Shown in pieces: positions 27,067 through 34,649 of a stretch of 64,000 bases of DNA. This DNA comes from Flavobacterium celericrescens. Its GTDB lineage: Bacteria > Bacteroidota > Bacteroidia > Flavobacteriales > Flavobacteriaceae. Below the pieces are notes generated by a model that saw nothing but the letters and a program-made list of their open reading frames with translations, was not told the origin of the DNA and did not search any database. Each line of letters opens with the position of its first letter. Positions within the stretch are counted from its first letter, which is position 1. Where the stretch lies: assembly GCF_011392075.1 (NCBI RefSeq), contig NZ_JAAJBV010000006.1, positions 124,001 to 188,000 on the forward strand, written 5' to 3'. Made by a program: the position numbers and the translations under genes.

Positions 27067-29220
27067 ATGAAACGAATTGTGGAATTTATGAAGAGAAATT
27101 ATAAGGTTATTTTGCTAATAACTGCTTTATCAGCAGTTTTGTGGAGTTTTATTCCAAAAGATAAAAAAGAAGACCCTGAAAAAGACAAACTATTACTAGA
27201 GTTGTTAACTTTTGTATTAGAAAAAGGTCATTATAGTCCAGTAGCTTTAGATGATGCATTTTCTAAAAAAGTATATGCAAAGTATCTAGATGGAATTGAC
27301 CCTACTAAACGTTTCTTTTTACAAAGCGATATTGATGAGTTCAGTAAATATGAAACTCAAATTGATGATATGATTAAGGATAAAGATTTAACATTCTTTA
27401 ATCTAACAAATTCTCGTCTATTACAAAGAATGGATGAATCTAGAGATATTTATGAAAACATATTGGATAAACCTTTTGATTTTAATACAAATGAAAGCAT
27501 TAATGTGGATTATGAAAAACTTCCATTTGCAAAAAACAAAAAAGAATTAGCAGATAGATGGAGAAAGCAATTAAAATTACAAGCATTATCATCTATAACA
27601 GATAAACAAAAATTAGAAGAAGATAAAAAAGCAAAAGACGCTTCATACCAAAGTAAATCGTTTGACGAAATTGAAAAAGAAGTTCGTGAAAATTCGTTAA
27701 AGTCTTTAAATGAATATTTTGATTTTATACAGAAAGAATTAGACCGAAATGATTGGTTTTCTATCTTTTTAAATTCAATTGTAGAACGCTTTGATCCACA
27801 TACTTTCTATTTTTCACCTGATGATAAAGAAAAATTTGATGTAAGTATGAGCGGAACTTTTGAAGGAATTGGAGCGCGTTTACAAAAGAAAAACGATGCT
27901 GTTGAAGTTTCCGAATTAATTTCTGGAGGTCCAGCTTGGAAGGGAAAAGAATTAGAAGCAGGCGATTTAATTTTAAAAGTAGGACAAGGAAAAGAAGAAC
28001 CAATCGATGTAGCTGGTATGCGATTAGACGACGTAGTTAAGAAAATCAAAGGTCCGAAAGGAACCGAAGTAAGATTAACTGTTAAAAAAGTAGATGGTTC
28101 CATTAAGGTTATTACTATTATTAGAGATGAAGTAGAAACAGAAGAAACATTCGCCAAGTCATCAATAGTAGAAAAAGGCGGAAAAAGATTTGGAATCATC
28201 TATCTACCAAAATTTTACATTAGTTTTGAAAATAAAGAAAATAGAGACGCTTATAAAGATGTTGCTACTGAAATAGAACGCTTAAAAGCTCAAAATATCG
28301 ATGGTATTATCATGGACTTGCGTGATAACGGCGGAGGTTCTCTTGAAACAGTCGTAAAAATGGTAGGATTATTCATTCCAGAAGGACCGGTGGTACAAGT
28401 AAAAGCTCCAGGACGAAACCCTGAAATTTTACCAGATCCAGACAAAAAAGTACAATATGATGGACCACTTATTGTAATGATTAATAACTTTTCGGCTTCG
28501 GCATCTGAAATTTTTGCAGCAGCTATTCAAGATTATAAGAGAGGAATTATTGTAGGAAGTAAGCATTCATACGGAAAAGGAACTGTTCAAAATGTAATTG
28601 ACTTAAATCAATTTATTAGAGGTAATTCGTATGGTGATTTAGGCGCTTTGAAAACAACAATTCAAAAATTCTACCGAATTAATGGTGGATCAACACAACG
28701 TGAAGGTGTACAAAGCGACATTGTTTTTCCTGACAGATTTTCTTATTTAGATATGGGAGAACGTGACGAAGAAAGCGCATTACCTTGGGACAAAATTGAA
28801 CCAGCAAAATACGAACCATTAAACATTAATTACGACAACATTATTGCAAATAGCAAAAGAAGAATTGCTGCTAATAATTATTTTAATTTAATTGATGAGA
28901 ATGCAAAATGGATTTTTGAACGTAAAGACGAAAATGATTACAGTCTAAACTTAAACGAGTTCAAAAAAGAAATGGCTATTTCAGATGCAAAAATTAAAAA
29001 ATTTAAAGCTATTTCTGATTACAACAATAAATTACAATTTCAATCCTTGCCAAATGAAGTTGTCTTATTTGAAAAAGACTCATTATTAAAACAAAAACGC
29101 GAACGCTGGCATGAAGATTTACAAAAAGATGTATACATAGATGAAGCCTTAAATGTAATTATTGACATGAAATCGCTACCAAAACCTAAAGGAATTACTG
29201 CAAAATTTAGCATGAATTAA
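27067..29220 (+). CDS. carboxy-terminal (tail-specific) processing protease
   Basis: 717-residue Prc/Tsp-like S41 protease that degrades or processes periplasmic proteins from the C-terminus. An N-terminal membrane segment (KVILLITALSAVLW) is followed by the large Tsp N-terminal domain, a PDZ domain (around GTFEGIGARLQK and AGDLILKVG) and the S41 domain. The catalytic dyad is visible as Ser478 in FSASASEIF and Lys504 in SYGKGTVQ, with Asp489 in QDYK. I use ATG 27067; the frame stays open to a TTG at 27025, but that extension is unlikely to be translated. ATG 27088 is another possibility. A bidirectional terminator follows. Confidence 0.93.
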   Translation: MKRIVEFMKRNYKVILLITALSAVLWSFIPKDKKEDPEKDKLLLELLTFVLEKGHYSPVALDDAFSKKVYAKYLDGIDPTKRFFLQSDIDEFSKYETQIDDMIKDKDLTFFNLTNSRLLQRMDESRDIYENILDKPFDFNTNESINVDYEKLPFAKNKKELADRWRKQLKLQALSSITDKQKLEEDKKAKDASYQSKSFDEIEKEVRENSLKSLNEYFDFIQKELDRNDWFSIFLNSIVERFDPHTFYFSPDDKEKFDVSMSGTFEGIGARLQKKNDAVEVSELISGGPAWKGKELEAGDLILKVGQGKEEPIDVAGMRLDDVVKKIKGPKGTEVRLTVKKVDGSIKVITIIRDEVETEETFAKSSIVEKGGKRFGIIYLPKFYISFENKENRDAYKDVATEIERLKAQNIDGIIMDLRDNGGGSLETVVKMVGLFIPEGPVVQVKAPGRNPEILPDPDKKVQYDGPLIVMINNFSASASEIFAAAIQDYKRGIIVGSKHSYGKGTVQNVIDLNQFIRGNSYGDLGALKTTIQKFYRINGGSTQREGVQSDIVFPDRFSYLDMGERDEESALPWDKIEPAKYEPLNINYDNIIANSKRRIAANNYFNLIDENAKWIFERKDENDYSLNLNEFKKEMAISDAKIKKFKAISDYNNKLQFQSLPNEVVLFEKDSLLKQKRERWHEDLQKDVYIDEALNVIIDMKSLPKPKGITAKFSMN

Positions 29221-29237
29221 TTACTTTGTATAACAAT

Positions 29238-29265
29238 AAAAAACACTCCATTAGGAGTGTTTTTT
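29238..29265. terminator. bidirectional intrinsic terminator
   Basis: A perfect 12-bp stem (A6CACTCC and its complement) with a 4-nt loop sits between the convergent protease and FtsX-type permease genes, with A and T tracts on the two sides so that it can work in both directions. Confidence 0.88.
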
Positions 29266-29285
29266 ATTATAGATAAATCAATAGG

Positions 29286-30485
29286 TTATTTTAATAAATT
29301 TTTAGTTACTGTTCCAGAAGCTATCCAAGATGATATAATTCCTAGAATAATAATAGTTGTAACAACTATTACAATATTACTCCATTCAAAAGAAACTGGA
29401 TAAGGCATTGATGACGTTATCATGATAAAAGAAAATTGTTGTTGTAAAACAATAATTGCAATTGCCAACACTAATCCAATAAATAAGCCAAAAAGTGTAA
29501 TAATTATTCCTTGTGCAAAGAATATATTTCTGATAGAATTTTTAGTAACACCTATATTATAGAGCGTTTTTAAATTCTCTTTTTTATCAATGATTATCAT
29601 TACGATAGCACCTGCCAAACAAAACAATGTCAAAATCACTACTAACGTACTGAAAAGATAAATGAATAAATTTTCAGATTGCAACATTTTGTATAGCGAA
29701 TCGTTCAATTGTGCTCTATTTTTAATTTTAATTGTTGAACCAAAAATTTTCTCAATTTCAATTCTAAATTCATCCTCATCGCTTTCAGGAGAAGCTTTTA
29801 TCTCAATATTAGTATACTGATTAGATTGCAAACCCAATAAGTTTTGAGCCAATACAATATCACAAAAAACATATTTACTATCTAAATCTTCGTTGATAGA
29901 ATAAATCCCTGAAGGAAAAAGCATCGCTTTATTAAAGGCTTCATTTGGATTTTCAATGTTCCCTTTTCCTGGTTTTGGCGCAAAAACTTCTAACGCATTA
30001 CTATAATCAAATAATCCTAAAGCCAACTTTCTACTTATCTCAGCACCTACAACAACTTCCTCTGAATTTGATTCAAACCAATCTCCTGCATATAAATGAC
30101 TATTAAAATCATTTACCTTATTATAATTATTATCAACTCCTTTAATATGAGCAACTACTTCTTTTTCGCTATATAAAAAATAAACGCGTTCTTCAACTAT
30201 TTTACTGTAGGAAGCGATATTCTTACTTGCTTTTAATTGCTGTTCTTGTTTCTCTGAAATATTAAAAAACTTCCCATTAGTAGTTTCTAATCTAAAATCG
30301 GGATCCGTTACATTCGCAAAATTTAGAGTAAATTCTTTTAATCCACTAAAAACAGACAAGAAGATAAACAATGCCATAGTACTCGCAATAATTCCAACAG
30401 AAGCAATTCCCGTAATAATATTAATGGCTTTGTTCTTGCTAAAACTAATAGCATAACGCTTGGCTATGTATAATGAAAGGTTCAA
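29286..30485 (-). CDS. ABC transporter permease, FtsX/LolE-like
   Basis: 399-residue inner-membrane permease of the FtsX/MacB/LolCE family: one N-terminal helix (about 20-45), a large periplasmic domain (about 46-265) and three C-terminal helices with the FtsX-type core. The family includes lipoprotein-release LolC/E and several export systems; no ATPase gene is adjacent, so the partner must be elsewhere. The start is TTG 30485 (MNLSLYIAKRY), one base after the rbfA stop, and this N-terminus is characteristic of LolC/E-like proteins. Co-transcription with rbfA is therefore expected. A lipoprotein-release role is inference only. Confidence 0.87.
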   Translation of the reverse strand: MNLSLYIAKRYAISFSKNKAINIITGIASVGIIASTMALFIFLSVFSGLKEFTLNFANVTDPDFRLETTNGKFFNISEKQEQQLKASKNIASYSKIVEERVYFLYSEKEVVAHIKGVDNNYNKVNDFNSHLYAGDWFESNSEEVVVGAEISRKLALGLFDYSNALEVFAPKPGKGNIENPNEAFNKAMLFPSGIYSINEDLDSKYVFCDIVLAQNLLGLQSNQYTNIEIKASPESDEDEFRIEIEKIFGSTIKIKNRAQLNDSLYKMLQSENLFIYLFSTLVVILTLFCLAGAIVMIIIDKKENLKTLYNIGVTKNSIRNIFFAQGIIITLFGLFIGLVLAIAIIVLQQQFSFIMITSSMPYPVSFEWSNIVIVVTTIIILGIISSWIASGTVTKNLLK

Positions 30486-30486
30486 A

Positions 30487-30879
30487 TTAAGATTTCTTTC
30501 TTTTTTCTAATAAATCTGGGTTTTCAATTGGATTTTCTTCTCCAGTAAGTGCCTTATCAATTTGTTCGATATAATCTAAACTATCATCGATATAAAAAAT
30601 TAAATTAGGAACTTTACGCAATTGATTTTTAACACGCTGTGCTAAATCATGTTTAATTAAAGGAGCGTTACTTTTTACAGCCGCTAAAATTTCCCCAGCT
30701 TTTTCAGTTGGAAAAACACTTAAATGCACTTTGGCAATTGACAAGTCAGTAGTTACATTAACCTTTGAAACCGAAATTACTAAATTATTAATATTATTTT
30801 TACGGATTTCTCCTTGCAAAATAGAGACCAAGTCATTTTGCAAAAGTGCTCCTATTTTTTTTTGTCTATTTGTTTCCAT
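30487..30879 (-). CDS. rbfA: 30S ribosome-binding factor RbfA
   Basis: 130-residue ribosome maturation factor that binds late 30S precursors and helps in 16S rRNA 5' end processing and cold adaptation. The METNRQKKIGALLQNDL start, the ISVSKVNVTTDLSIAKVHLSVFP strand-helix region and the LRKVPNLIFYIDDSLDY motif of the KH-like domain are typical. A TATTTTTG -7 box ends only 4 nt before the start ATG, so the transcript may be leaderless. It is followed at once by the FtsX-type permease. Confidence 0.95.
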   Translation of the reverse strand: METNRQKKIGALLQNDLVSILQGEIRKNNINNLVISVSKVNVTTDLSIAKVHLSVFPTEKAGEILAAVKSNAPLIKHDLAQRVKNQLRKVPNLIFYIDDSLDYIEQIDKALTGEENPIENPDLLEKRKKS

Positions 30880-30883
30880 TTGG

Positions 30884-30891
30884 CAAAAATA
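30884..30891 (-). promoter_or_regulatory. promoter -7 box of rbfA
   Basis: The minus strand reads TATTTTTG, a perfect TAnnTTTG match. Only four bases separate it from the rbfA ATG, which predicts transcription starting at or within a few bases of the start codon. Confidence 0.5.
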
Positions 30892-30960
30892 CGATTTTTT
30901 TTCAAGCTATAAATAATTGTGTTTTTCTATGGTAGATGATAGAAACGCTTTTAAAATTAC

Positions 30961-30968
30961 TAATTTTG
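30961..30968 (+). promoter_or_regulatory. promoter -7 box of the methylmalonyl-CoA epimerase gene
   Basis: TAATTTTG, a perfect TAnnTTTG match, 28 nt before the ATG at 30997. It gives a short leader of about 20 nt. Confidence 0.55.
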
Positions 30969-30996
30969 TGATACAATATTTTAGACACATAATAGC

Positions 30997-31398
30997 ATGA
31001 GAAAAATTGAACACATTGGCATTGCTGTAAAAAATTTAGAAACATCTAATTTACTTTTTGAAAAATTATTTGGACAACCTCCATACAAGGAAGAAGAAGT
31101 TGCTAATGAGGGCGTCAAAACATCATTTTTTATGAATGGGCCAAACAAAATTGAACTTTTAGAAGCGACAAATCCTGAAAGCCCAATTGCAAAATTCATC
31201 GACAAAAAAGGAGAAGGCATTCATCACATTGCTTTTGACGTCGAAGATATAAACCAAGAAATAGCACGATTAAAAAATGAAGGATTTATTATATTAAATG
31301 AAACTCCCAAAAAAGGAGCTGACAACAAACTAGTTGCATTTCTTCATCCAAAAGGAACTAATGGCGTTTTAATTGAACTTTGCCAAGAAATAAAATAA
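30997..31398 (+). CDS. mce: methylmalonyl-CoA epimerase
   Basis: 133-residue VOC-fold enzyme interconverting (R)- and (S)-methylmalonyl-CoA, the step between propionyl-CoA carboxylation and methylmalonyl-CoA mutase. The metal-binding residues of the family are visible: His in IEHIGIAVKNLE, the GEGIHHIAFDVEDI block in the second half, and the terminal glutamate in GVLIELCQ. The length is standard. It is alone in its transcript, with a tRNA gene 58 nt downstream. Mutase and carboxylase genes are not in the window. Confidence 0.93.
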   Translation: MRKIEHIGIAVKNLETSNLLFEKLFGQPPYKEEEVANEGVKTSFFMNGPNKIELLEATNPESPIAKFIDKKGEGIHHIAFDVEDINQEIARLKNEGFIILNETPKKGADNKLVAFLHPKGTNGVLIELCQEIK

Positions 31399-31456
31399 AC
31401 TTTTAAAAAAGATTTGTTTGCAATAAAAATTAGTAGTAATATTGCATCCTCAAACT

Positions 31457-31530
31457 GGTCCTATAGCTCAGTTGGTTAGAGCACCTGACTCATAATCAGG
31501 TGGTCCCTGGTTCGAGCCCAGGTGGGACCA
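31457..31530 (+). tRNA. tRNA with CAU anticodon (Ile2 or Met)
   Basis: A 74-nt cloverleaf: acceptor stem GGTCCTA pairing with TGGGACC (one G-U), D-arm GCTC...GAGC, anticodon stem CCTGA/TCAGG with loop CTCATAA (anticodon CAT), T-arm CCTGG TTCGAGC CCAGG, and discriminator A. The CCA end is not encoded. The C4-G69 and C5-G68 acceptor pairs match those known as recognition features of lysidine-modified tRNA-Ile2 and differ from E. coli elongator tRNA-Met, so Ile2 (read as AUA) is somewhat favoured. Confidence 0.95.
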
Positions 31531-31712
31531 CTTTAGTTTGAAAACATGACAGAATAACACTACAAAAACTAAATTTTAAGTTTTTTTTAAGTTTTTTTGT
31601 TAAAATAACTTGTAAAGTATAAAAATATTTATATTTTCGTATTAACATAATGAGTTAAACAAATATCAATATTAACTTATTATTAAATATAACCTTTTCT
31701 AATTTGAAAAGT

Positions 31713-31732
31713 AAGTATTTTTAATACTTTTA
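31713..31732 (+). promoter_or_regulatory. palindrome over the promoter of the PID-CTERM gene
   Basis: A perfect 7-bp inverted repeat with a 3-nt gap (AAGTATT at 31713-31719, AATACTT at 31723-31729) overlaps the -7-like box TACTTTTA (31725-31732). A TTG at 31704-31706 is 18 nt upstream of that box. The arrangement suggests a promoter covered by an operator, or a chance AT-rich palindrome. The remainder of 31531-31712 is AT-rich with a repeated TTAAGTTTTTTT and no coding potential. Confidence 0.4.
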
Positions 31733-31750
31733 CGCCCAATAAACAAAACT

Positions 31751-31954
31751 ATGAATAAAACCTTAACCCTAATAATGGTGATTTTCAGTGTTCAAGCGGC
31801 TATTGCTGCAGACCCAACGCCGCCGCCGCCAACACCGCCGCCGCCTCCAGGCTTACCTATAGATGGCAGTATAGTTGTGCTGTTTTTTTTAGCATTAGCA
31901 ACCGGTTATTATTTATCTAAAAAATATATATCAACAAAAAAAGGCTCTTTATAA
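31751..31954 (+). CDS. PID-CTERM miniprotein (signal peptide + Pro linker + sorting tail)
   Basis: 67 residues that consist almost entirely of targeting signals. A signal peptide (1-19, ending AIAA) is followed by a proline-rich linker (about 12 prolines in DPTPPPPTPPPPPG), then the PID motif (LPIDGS), a hydrophobic helix and a basic tail (KKYISTKKGSL). PIDG plus helix plus basic end is the PID-CTERM protein-sorting signal known from Bacteroidota, and such stand-alone miniproteins occur in that group. The linker is encoded by a GC-rich CCG/GCC run unlike the surrounding AT-rich DNA. The stop codon lies in a terminator palindrome. Function is unknown. Confidence 0.78.
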   Translation: MNKTLTLIMVIFSVQAAIAADPTPPPPTPPPPPGLPIDGSIVVLFFLALATGYYLSKKYISTKKGSL

Positions 31955-31968
31955 AGAGCCTTTTTTTT
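31935..31968. terminator. palindromic bidirectional terminator
   Basis: The 18-bp perfect palindrome GGCTCTTTATAAAGAGCC (31943-31960) is flanked by A7 and T8 tracts. It includes the last codons and the stop of the PID-CTERM gene and ends on the stop of convergent ribE, serving both transcripts. Confidence 0.9.
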
Positions 31969-32557
31969 ATTTTCTTAATTCGTTTAAACGAGCCACGTAT
32001 TTTCCAATCACATCAAACTCTAAGTTCACAATAGTTCCTATTTTAAAAGTATGAAAATTTGTGTGTTCAAAAGTATATGGAATAATTGCAACACTAAATG
32101 AATTTATTTGAGAATTCACAACGGTTAAACTTGTTCCGTTAATTGTAATAGAACCTTTTTCTATAGTAATGTTATTCAAATCTTGATTATATTCAAATGT
32201 AAAAACCCAACTACCATTAGCTTCTTTAATATTTGTACAAACACCTACTTGATCAACATGCCCTTGAACTATATGCCCATCTAATCTATCTCCAAGCTTC
32301 ATAGCACGTTCAATATTTAAAACATCACCAACTTTCCAAGTCCCAATAGAAGTCTTATCTATTGTTTCTTTGATTGCAGTTACTGTGTATTCATCTTGAT
32401 GAATTTTTACCACCGTCAAACATATACCATTATGTGCAACACTTTGATCAATTTTTAATTCATGAGTAATATCAGAAGTCACTGTTAAGTGAAGGTTTTC
32501 TTGCTCTTTTTGAATTTCTTTTACAATTCCAAGCGTTTCTATAATTCCGGTAAACAT
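31967..32557 (-). CDS. ribE: riboflavin synthase, alpha chain
   Basis: 196-residue enzyme converting two 6,7-dimethyl-8-ribityllumazine molecules to riboflavin plus the pyrimidine. Two tandem lumazine-binding barrels are visible, each with its motif (NGICLTVV in the first half, INGTSLTVV in the second). The frame is open further upstream, but the conserved N-terminus MFTGIIE at ATG 32557 is the start, giving normal length and avoiding overlap with divergent pdxA. Other riboflavin genes are not in the window, and no FMN riboswitch is visible in the 58-bp leader region. Confidence 0.95.
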   Translation of the reverse strand: MFTGIIETLGIVKEIQKEQENLHLTVTSDITHELKIDQSVAHNGICLTVVKIHQDEYTVTAIKETIDKTSIGTWKVGDVLNIERAMKLGDRLDGHIVQGHVDQVGVCTNIKEANGSWVFTFEYNQDLNNITIEKGSITINGTSLTVVNSQINSFSVAIIPYTFEHTNFHTFKIGTIVNLEFDVIGKYVARLNELRK

Positions 32558-32574
32558 AACTGATTTAATTTTAC

Positions 32575-32595
32575 TAAATTTGCACTTCAAAAGTA
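32575..32595. promoter_or_regulatory. interleaved divergent promoters of pdxA and ribE
   Basis: The plus strand has TAAATTTG at 32575-32582 (for pdxA); the minus strand reads TACTTTTG at 32588-32595 (for ribE). Both match TAnnTTTG and are 5 bp apart, so one polymerase would cover the other site. No clear TTG -33 elements are seen. Confidence 0.6.
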
Positions 32596-32615
32596 AGCAA
32601 TAAATCACATTTGTT

Positions 32616-33665
32616 ATGGTTAAAAAAGCAGAAAATATAATTGTAGGTATTTCGGTTGGAGATTTAAATGGCATTGGGAGCGAAGTCATATTAAAAACAT
32701 TTGAAGACAATCGAATGCTAGAATTGTGTACTCCTGTAATTTTTGCAAATGTCAAAATTATCTCATTTTTAAAAAGAGAATTAAACTTAACCACAGCAAT
32801 ACATGGAATTGACAAGCTTGAACAACTTGTTGTAGGCAAAATAAATGTATTGAACGTTTGGCGAGAAGGTGTCAATTTAGAGTTTGGCAAAAACGACGAC
32901 ACTGTAGGAAGTTATGCAATAAAATCTTTTGTTGCTGCCACAAAAGCACTGAAAGAAGGATTTGTTGACGTCTTAGTCACAGCACCTATCAATAAATACA
33001 ACATTCAATCTGAAGAATTTAAATTTCCTGGACATACAGATTATTTAAACACAACACTAGAAGGTGATGCTTTAATGTTAATGATTCACGAAGATTTAAG
33101 AGTTGGATTACTTACCGACCATGTTCCTGTAAATGAAGTCGCTAAGAATTTAACCGAAAAATTAATTTCGAATAAAATTCAAACAATTATCAAAACATTA
33201 AAACAAGATTTTGAAATTGAAAAACCTAAAGTTGCTGTTTTAGGATTAAACCCACATTCAGGCGACAACGGAGTTATTGGTAATGAAGAAGAAACTATTA
33301 TTAAGCCCACACTAAAAAAATTATTTGAATCAGGAAATATGGTTTTCGGCCCATTTTCAGCGGATGGTTTTTTTGGTTCAGGACAATACGAAAAATATGA
33401 TGCTGTAATTGCAACATATCACGATCAAGGGTTAATTCCTTTTAAAACATTATCATTCGGCAATGGAGTGAACTATACCGCAGGATTAAATAAAATTCGC
33501 ACATCACCAGATCACGGCACAGCATATGAAATAGCAGGTAAAGGAATTGCAAATCATGAATCATTTAAAGAAGCCGTTTATTTAGCAATTGACATTTACA
33601 ATAAAAGAAATGACTATCAAGAGCTTACCAAAAACCCTTTAAAAACAAAAGAAAAACAGTTATAA
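32616..33665 (+). CDS. pdxA: 4-hydroxythreonine-4-phosphate dehydrogenase
   Basis: 349-residue NAD-dependent PdxA, which oxidises 4-phosphohydroxy-L-threonine in the DXP-dependent route to pyridoxal 5'-phosphate. The metal-ligand histidines are seen in FPGHTDYL, in LTDHVPVNEV and in TYHDQGLIPFK; GDLNGIGSEV near the start and the C-terminal SPDHGTAYEIAGKG (substrate phosphate) are conserved. The ATG at 32616 gives the normal N-terminus. It is transcribed divergently from ribE, which pairs two cofactor genes on one promoter region. Confidence 0.95.
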   Translation: MVKKAENIIVGISVGDLNGIGSEVILKTFEDNRMLELCTPVIFANVKIISFLKRELNLTTAIHGIDKLEQLVVGKINVLNVWREGVNLEFGKNDDTVGSYAIKSFVAATKALKEGFVDVLVTAPINKYNIQSEEFKFPGHTDYLNTTLEGDALMLMIHEDLRVGLLTDHVPVNEVAKNLTEKLISNKIQTIIKTLKQDFEIEKPKVAVLGLNPHSGDNGVIGNEEETIIKPTLKKLFESGNMVFGPFSADGFFGSGQYEKYDAVIATYHDQGLIPFKTLSFGNGVNYTAGLNKIRTSPDHGTAYEIAGKGIANHESFKEAVYLAIDIYNKRNDYQELTKNPLKTKEKQL

Positions 33666-33708
33666 ACAAAAAAATGTTTACAACTAGTTTTAATTTACAA
33701 TAATTTTA

Positions 33709-33716
33709 TATCTTTG
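33709..33716 (+). promoter_or_regulatory. promoter -7 box of the DUF177-rpmF operon
   Basis: TATCTTTG, a perfect TAnnTTTG match, 30 nt before the ATG at 33747. Confidence 0.6.
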
Positions 33717-33746
33717 CACACCTTTTAAAAAGGTAAAACTGTTGTT

Positions 33747-34283
33747 ATGAACAATTTAAAAGAATATTTGATTCCTTTTGTGGGATTAAAAATAGGGAAG
33801 CATCAGTTTGATTATCAAATAGATAATACGTTCTTTAAAAACTTTGATTACGATGAATTTAACGATGCATCAGTTAAAGTAAATATTGTTTTGGAGAAAA
33901 AAAGCACCATGCTAGAACTCGACTTTAAACACAAAGGCACAGTAAATGTACCTTGTGATGTTTCTGGAGAAGAGTTTGATTTGCCAATTAAAGGAAAATT
34001 AAAACTTTTAGTTAAGTTTGGAGATACCTTTAATGACGAAAATGAAGAGTTGCTCATATTACCCCATGGTGAGTTTCAAGTTAATGTTGCGCAATACATA
34101 TATGAATCAATTGTATTGTCGGTTCCATTAAGAAGAGTTCATCCTGGTGTTAAAGATGGTACTTTGTCAGAAGTGGTTGAAAAATTAGAATCACTTGCTC
34201 CAAAAGAAAATAAAACAGAAGAACAAAAAGATGATATAGACCCTAGATGGGAAAATTTAAAAAAACTATTAACGGATAAATAA
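33747..34283 (+). CDS. DUF177 (YceD) family protein
   Basis: 178-residue DUF177/YceD family protein. In other bacteria this family is encoded directly before rpmF and is linked to 23S rRNA accumulation and ribosome assembly. The central part (TVNVPCDVSGEEFDLPIKGKLKL) corresponds to the conserved region with a cysteine, and the end has the family's PRWENLKKLL motif. It lies 9 nt before rpmF, as expected. A role in large-subunit assembly follows from the family; nothing more is visible in the sequence. Confidence 0.9.
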   Translation: MNNLKEYLIPFVGLKIGKHQFDYQIDNTFFKNFDYDEFNDASVKVNIVLEKKSTMLELDFKHKGTVNVPCDVSGEEFDLPIKGKLKLLVKFGDTFNDENEELLILPHGEFQVNVAQYIYESIVLSVPLRRVHPGVKDGTLSEVVEKLESLAPKENKTEEQKDDIDPRWENLKKLLTDK

Positions 34284-34292
34284 AATAGAAAA

Positions 34293-34487
34293 ATGGCACA
34301 TCCTAAGAGAAGACAGTCGTCAACAAGAAGAGATAAAAGAAGAACACATTACAAAGCGACAGTTGCACAAATTGCTACATGTCCTATAACTGGTGAAGCA
34401 CACTTATACCACAGAGCTTACTGGCATGAAGGTAAAATGTACTACAGAGGTCAAGTTGTAATTGACAAAGCAGAAGCAGTAGCTTAA
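34293..34487 (+). CDS. rpmF: 50S ribosomal protein L32
   Basis: 64-residue bL32. The N-terminal [16 protein letters not shown] basic block and the [15 protein letters not shown] region are typical. Only one cysteine remains of the four that form the zinc ribbon in zinc-binding L32 proteins, so this is a zinc-free type. It is 9 nt after the DUF177 gene and is followed by a clear terminator; fabH comes next in the same direction, as in many bacteria, but without plsX between them. Confidence 0.97.
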   Translation: MAHPKRRQSSTRRDKRRTHYKATVAQIATCPITGEAHLYHRAYWHEGKMYYRGQVVIDKAEAVA

Positions 34488-34506
34488 TTGCATCAAAAAA
34501 ATAGAG

Positions 34507-34535
34507 AAAACTCTCACATTGTGAGAGTTTTTTTG
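34507..34535 (+). terminator. intrinsic terminator of rpmF
   Basis: An 11-bp perfect stem (34507-34517 with 34521-34531, core ACTCTCAC/GTGAGAGT) and a 3-nt loop (ATT) are followed by a T tract ending at 34535. Confidence 0.88.
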
Positions 34536-34611
34536 TTAAGTGCCAGTTTGTTATATATTTATAATAACGAATAGGATTGGTTTAAAATTTTTTTTGTAAT
34601 TTCCACCACTT

Positions 34612-34632
34612 TTCGAATCAAAAAAATTCGAA
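34612..34632 (+). promoter_or_regulatory. hairpin or operator before fabH
   Basis: A perfect 7-bp inverted repeat (TTCGAAT at 34612-34618 and ATTCGAA at 34626-34632) encloses an A-rich 7-nt loop (CAAAAAA), and ends 17 nt before the fabH start. It could be a leader hairpin or a protein-binding site with two TTCGAA half-sites 14 nt apart. No TAnnTTTG box is visible between the rpmF terminator and fabH. Confidence 0.45.
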
Positions 34633-34649
34633 TAGAAAAATTAACCTTT

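Noticed and set aside
31811..31852. CCG/GCC run in the PID-CTERM gene as a phase-variation tract
   Set aside because: The unit is three bases, so slippage changes only proline number and cannot switch the frame.
31967..32902. Riboflavin synthase extended to a 311-codon frame
   Set aside because: The extra N-terminal part is low-complexity antisense of pdxA; the conserved MFTGIIE start and a -7 box support 32557.
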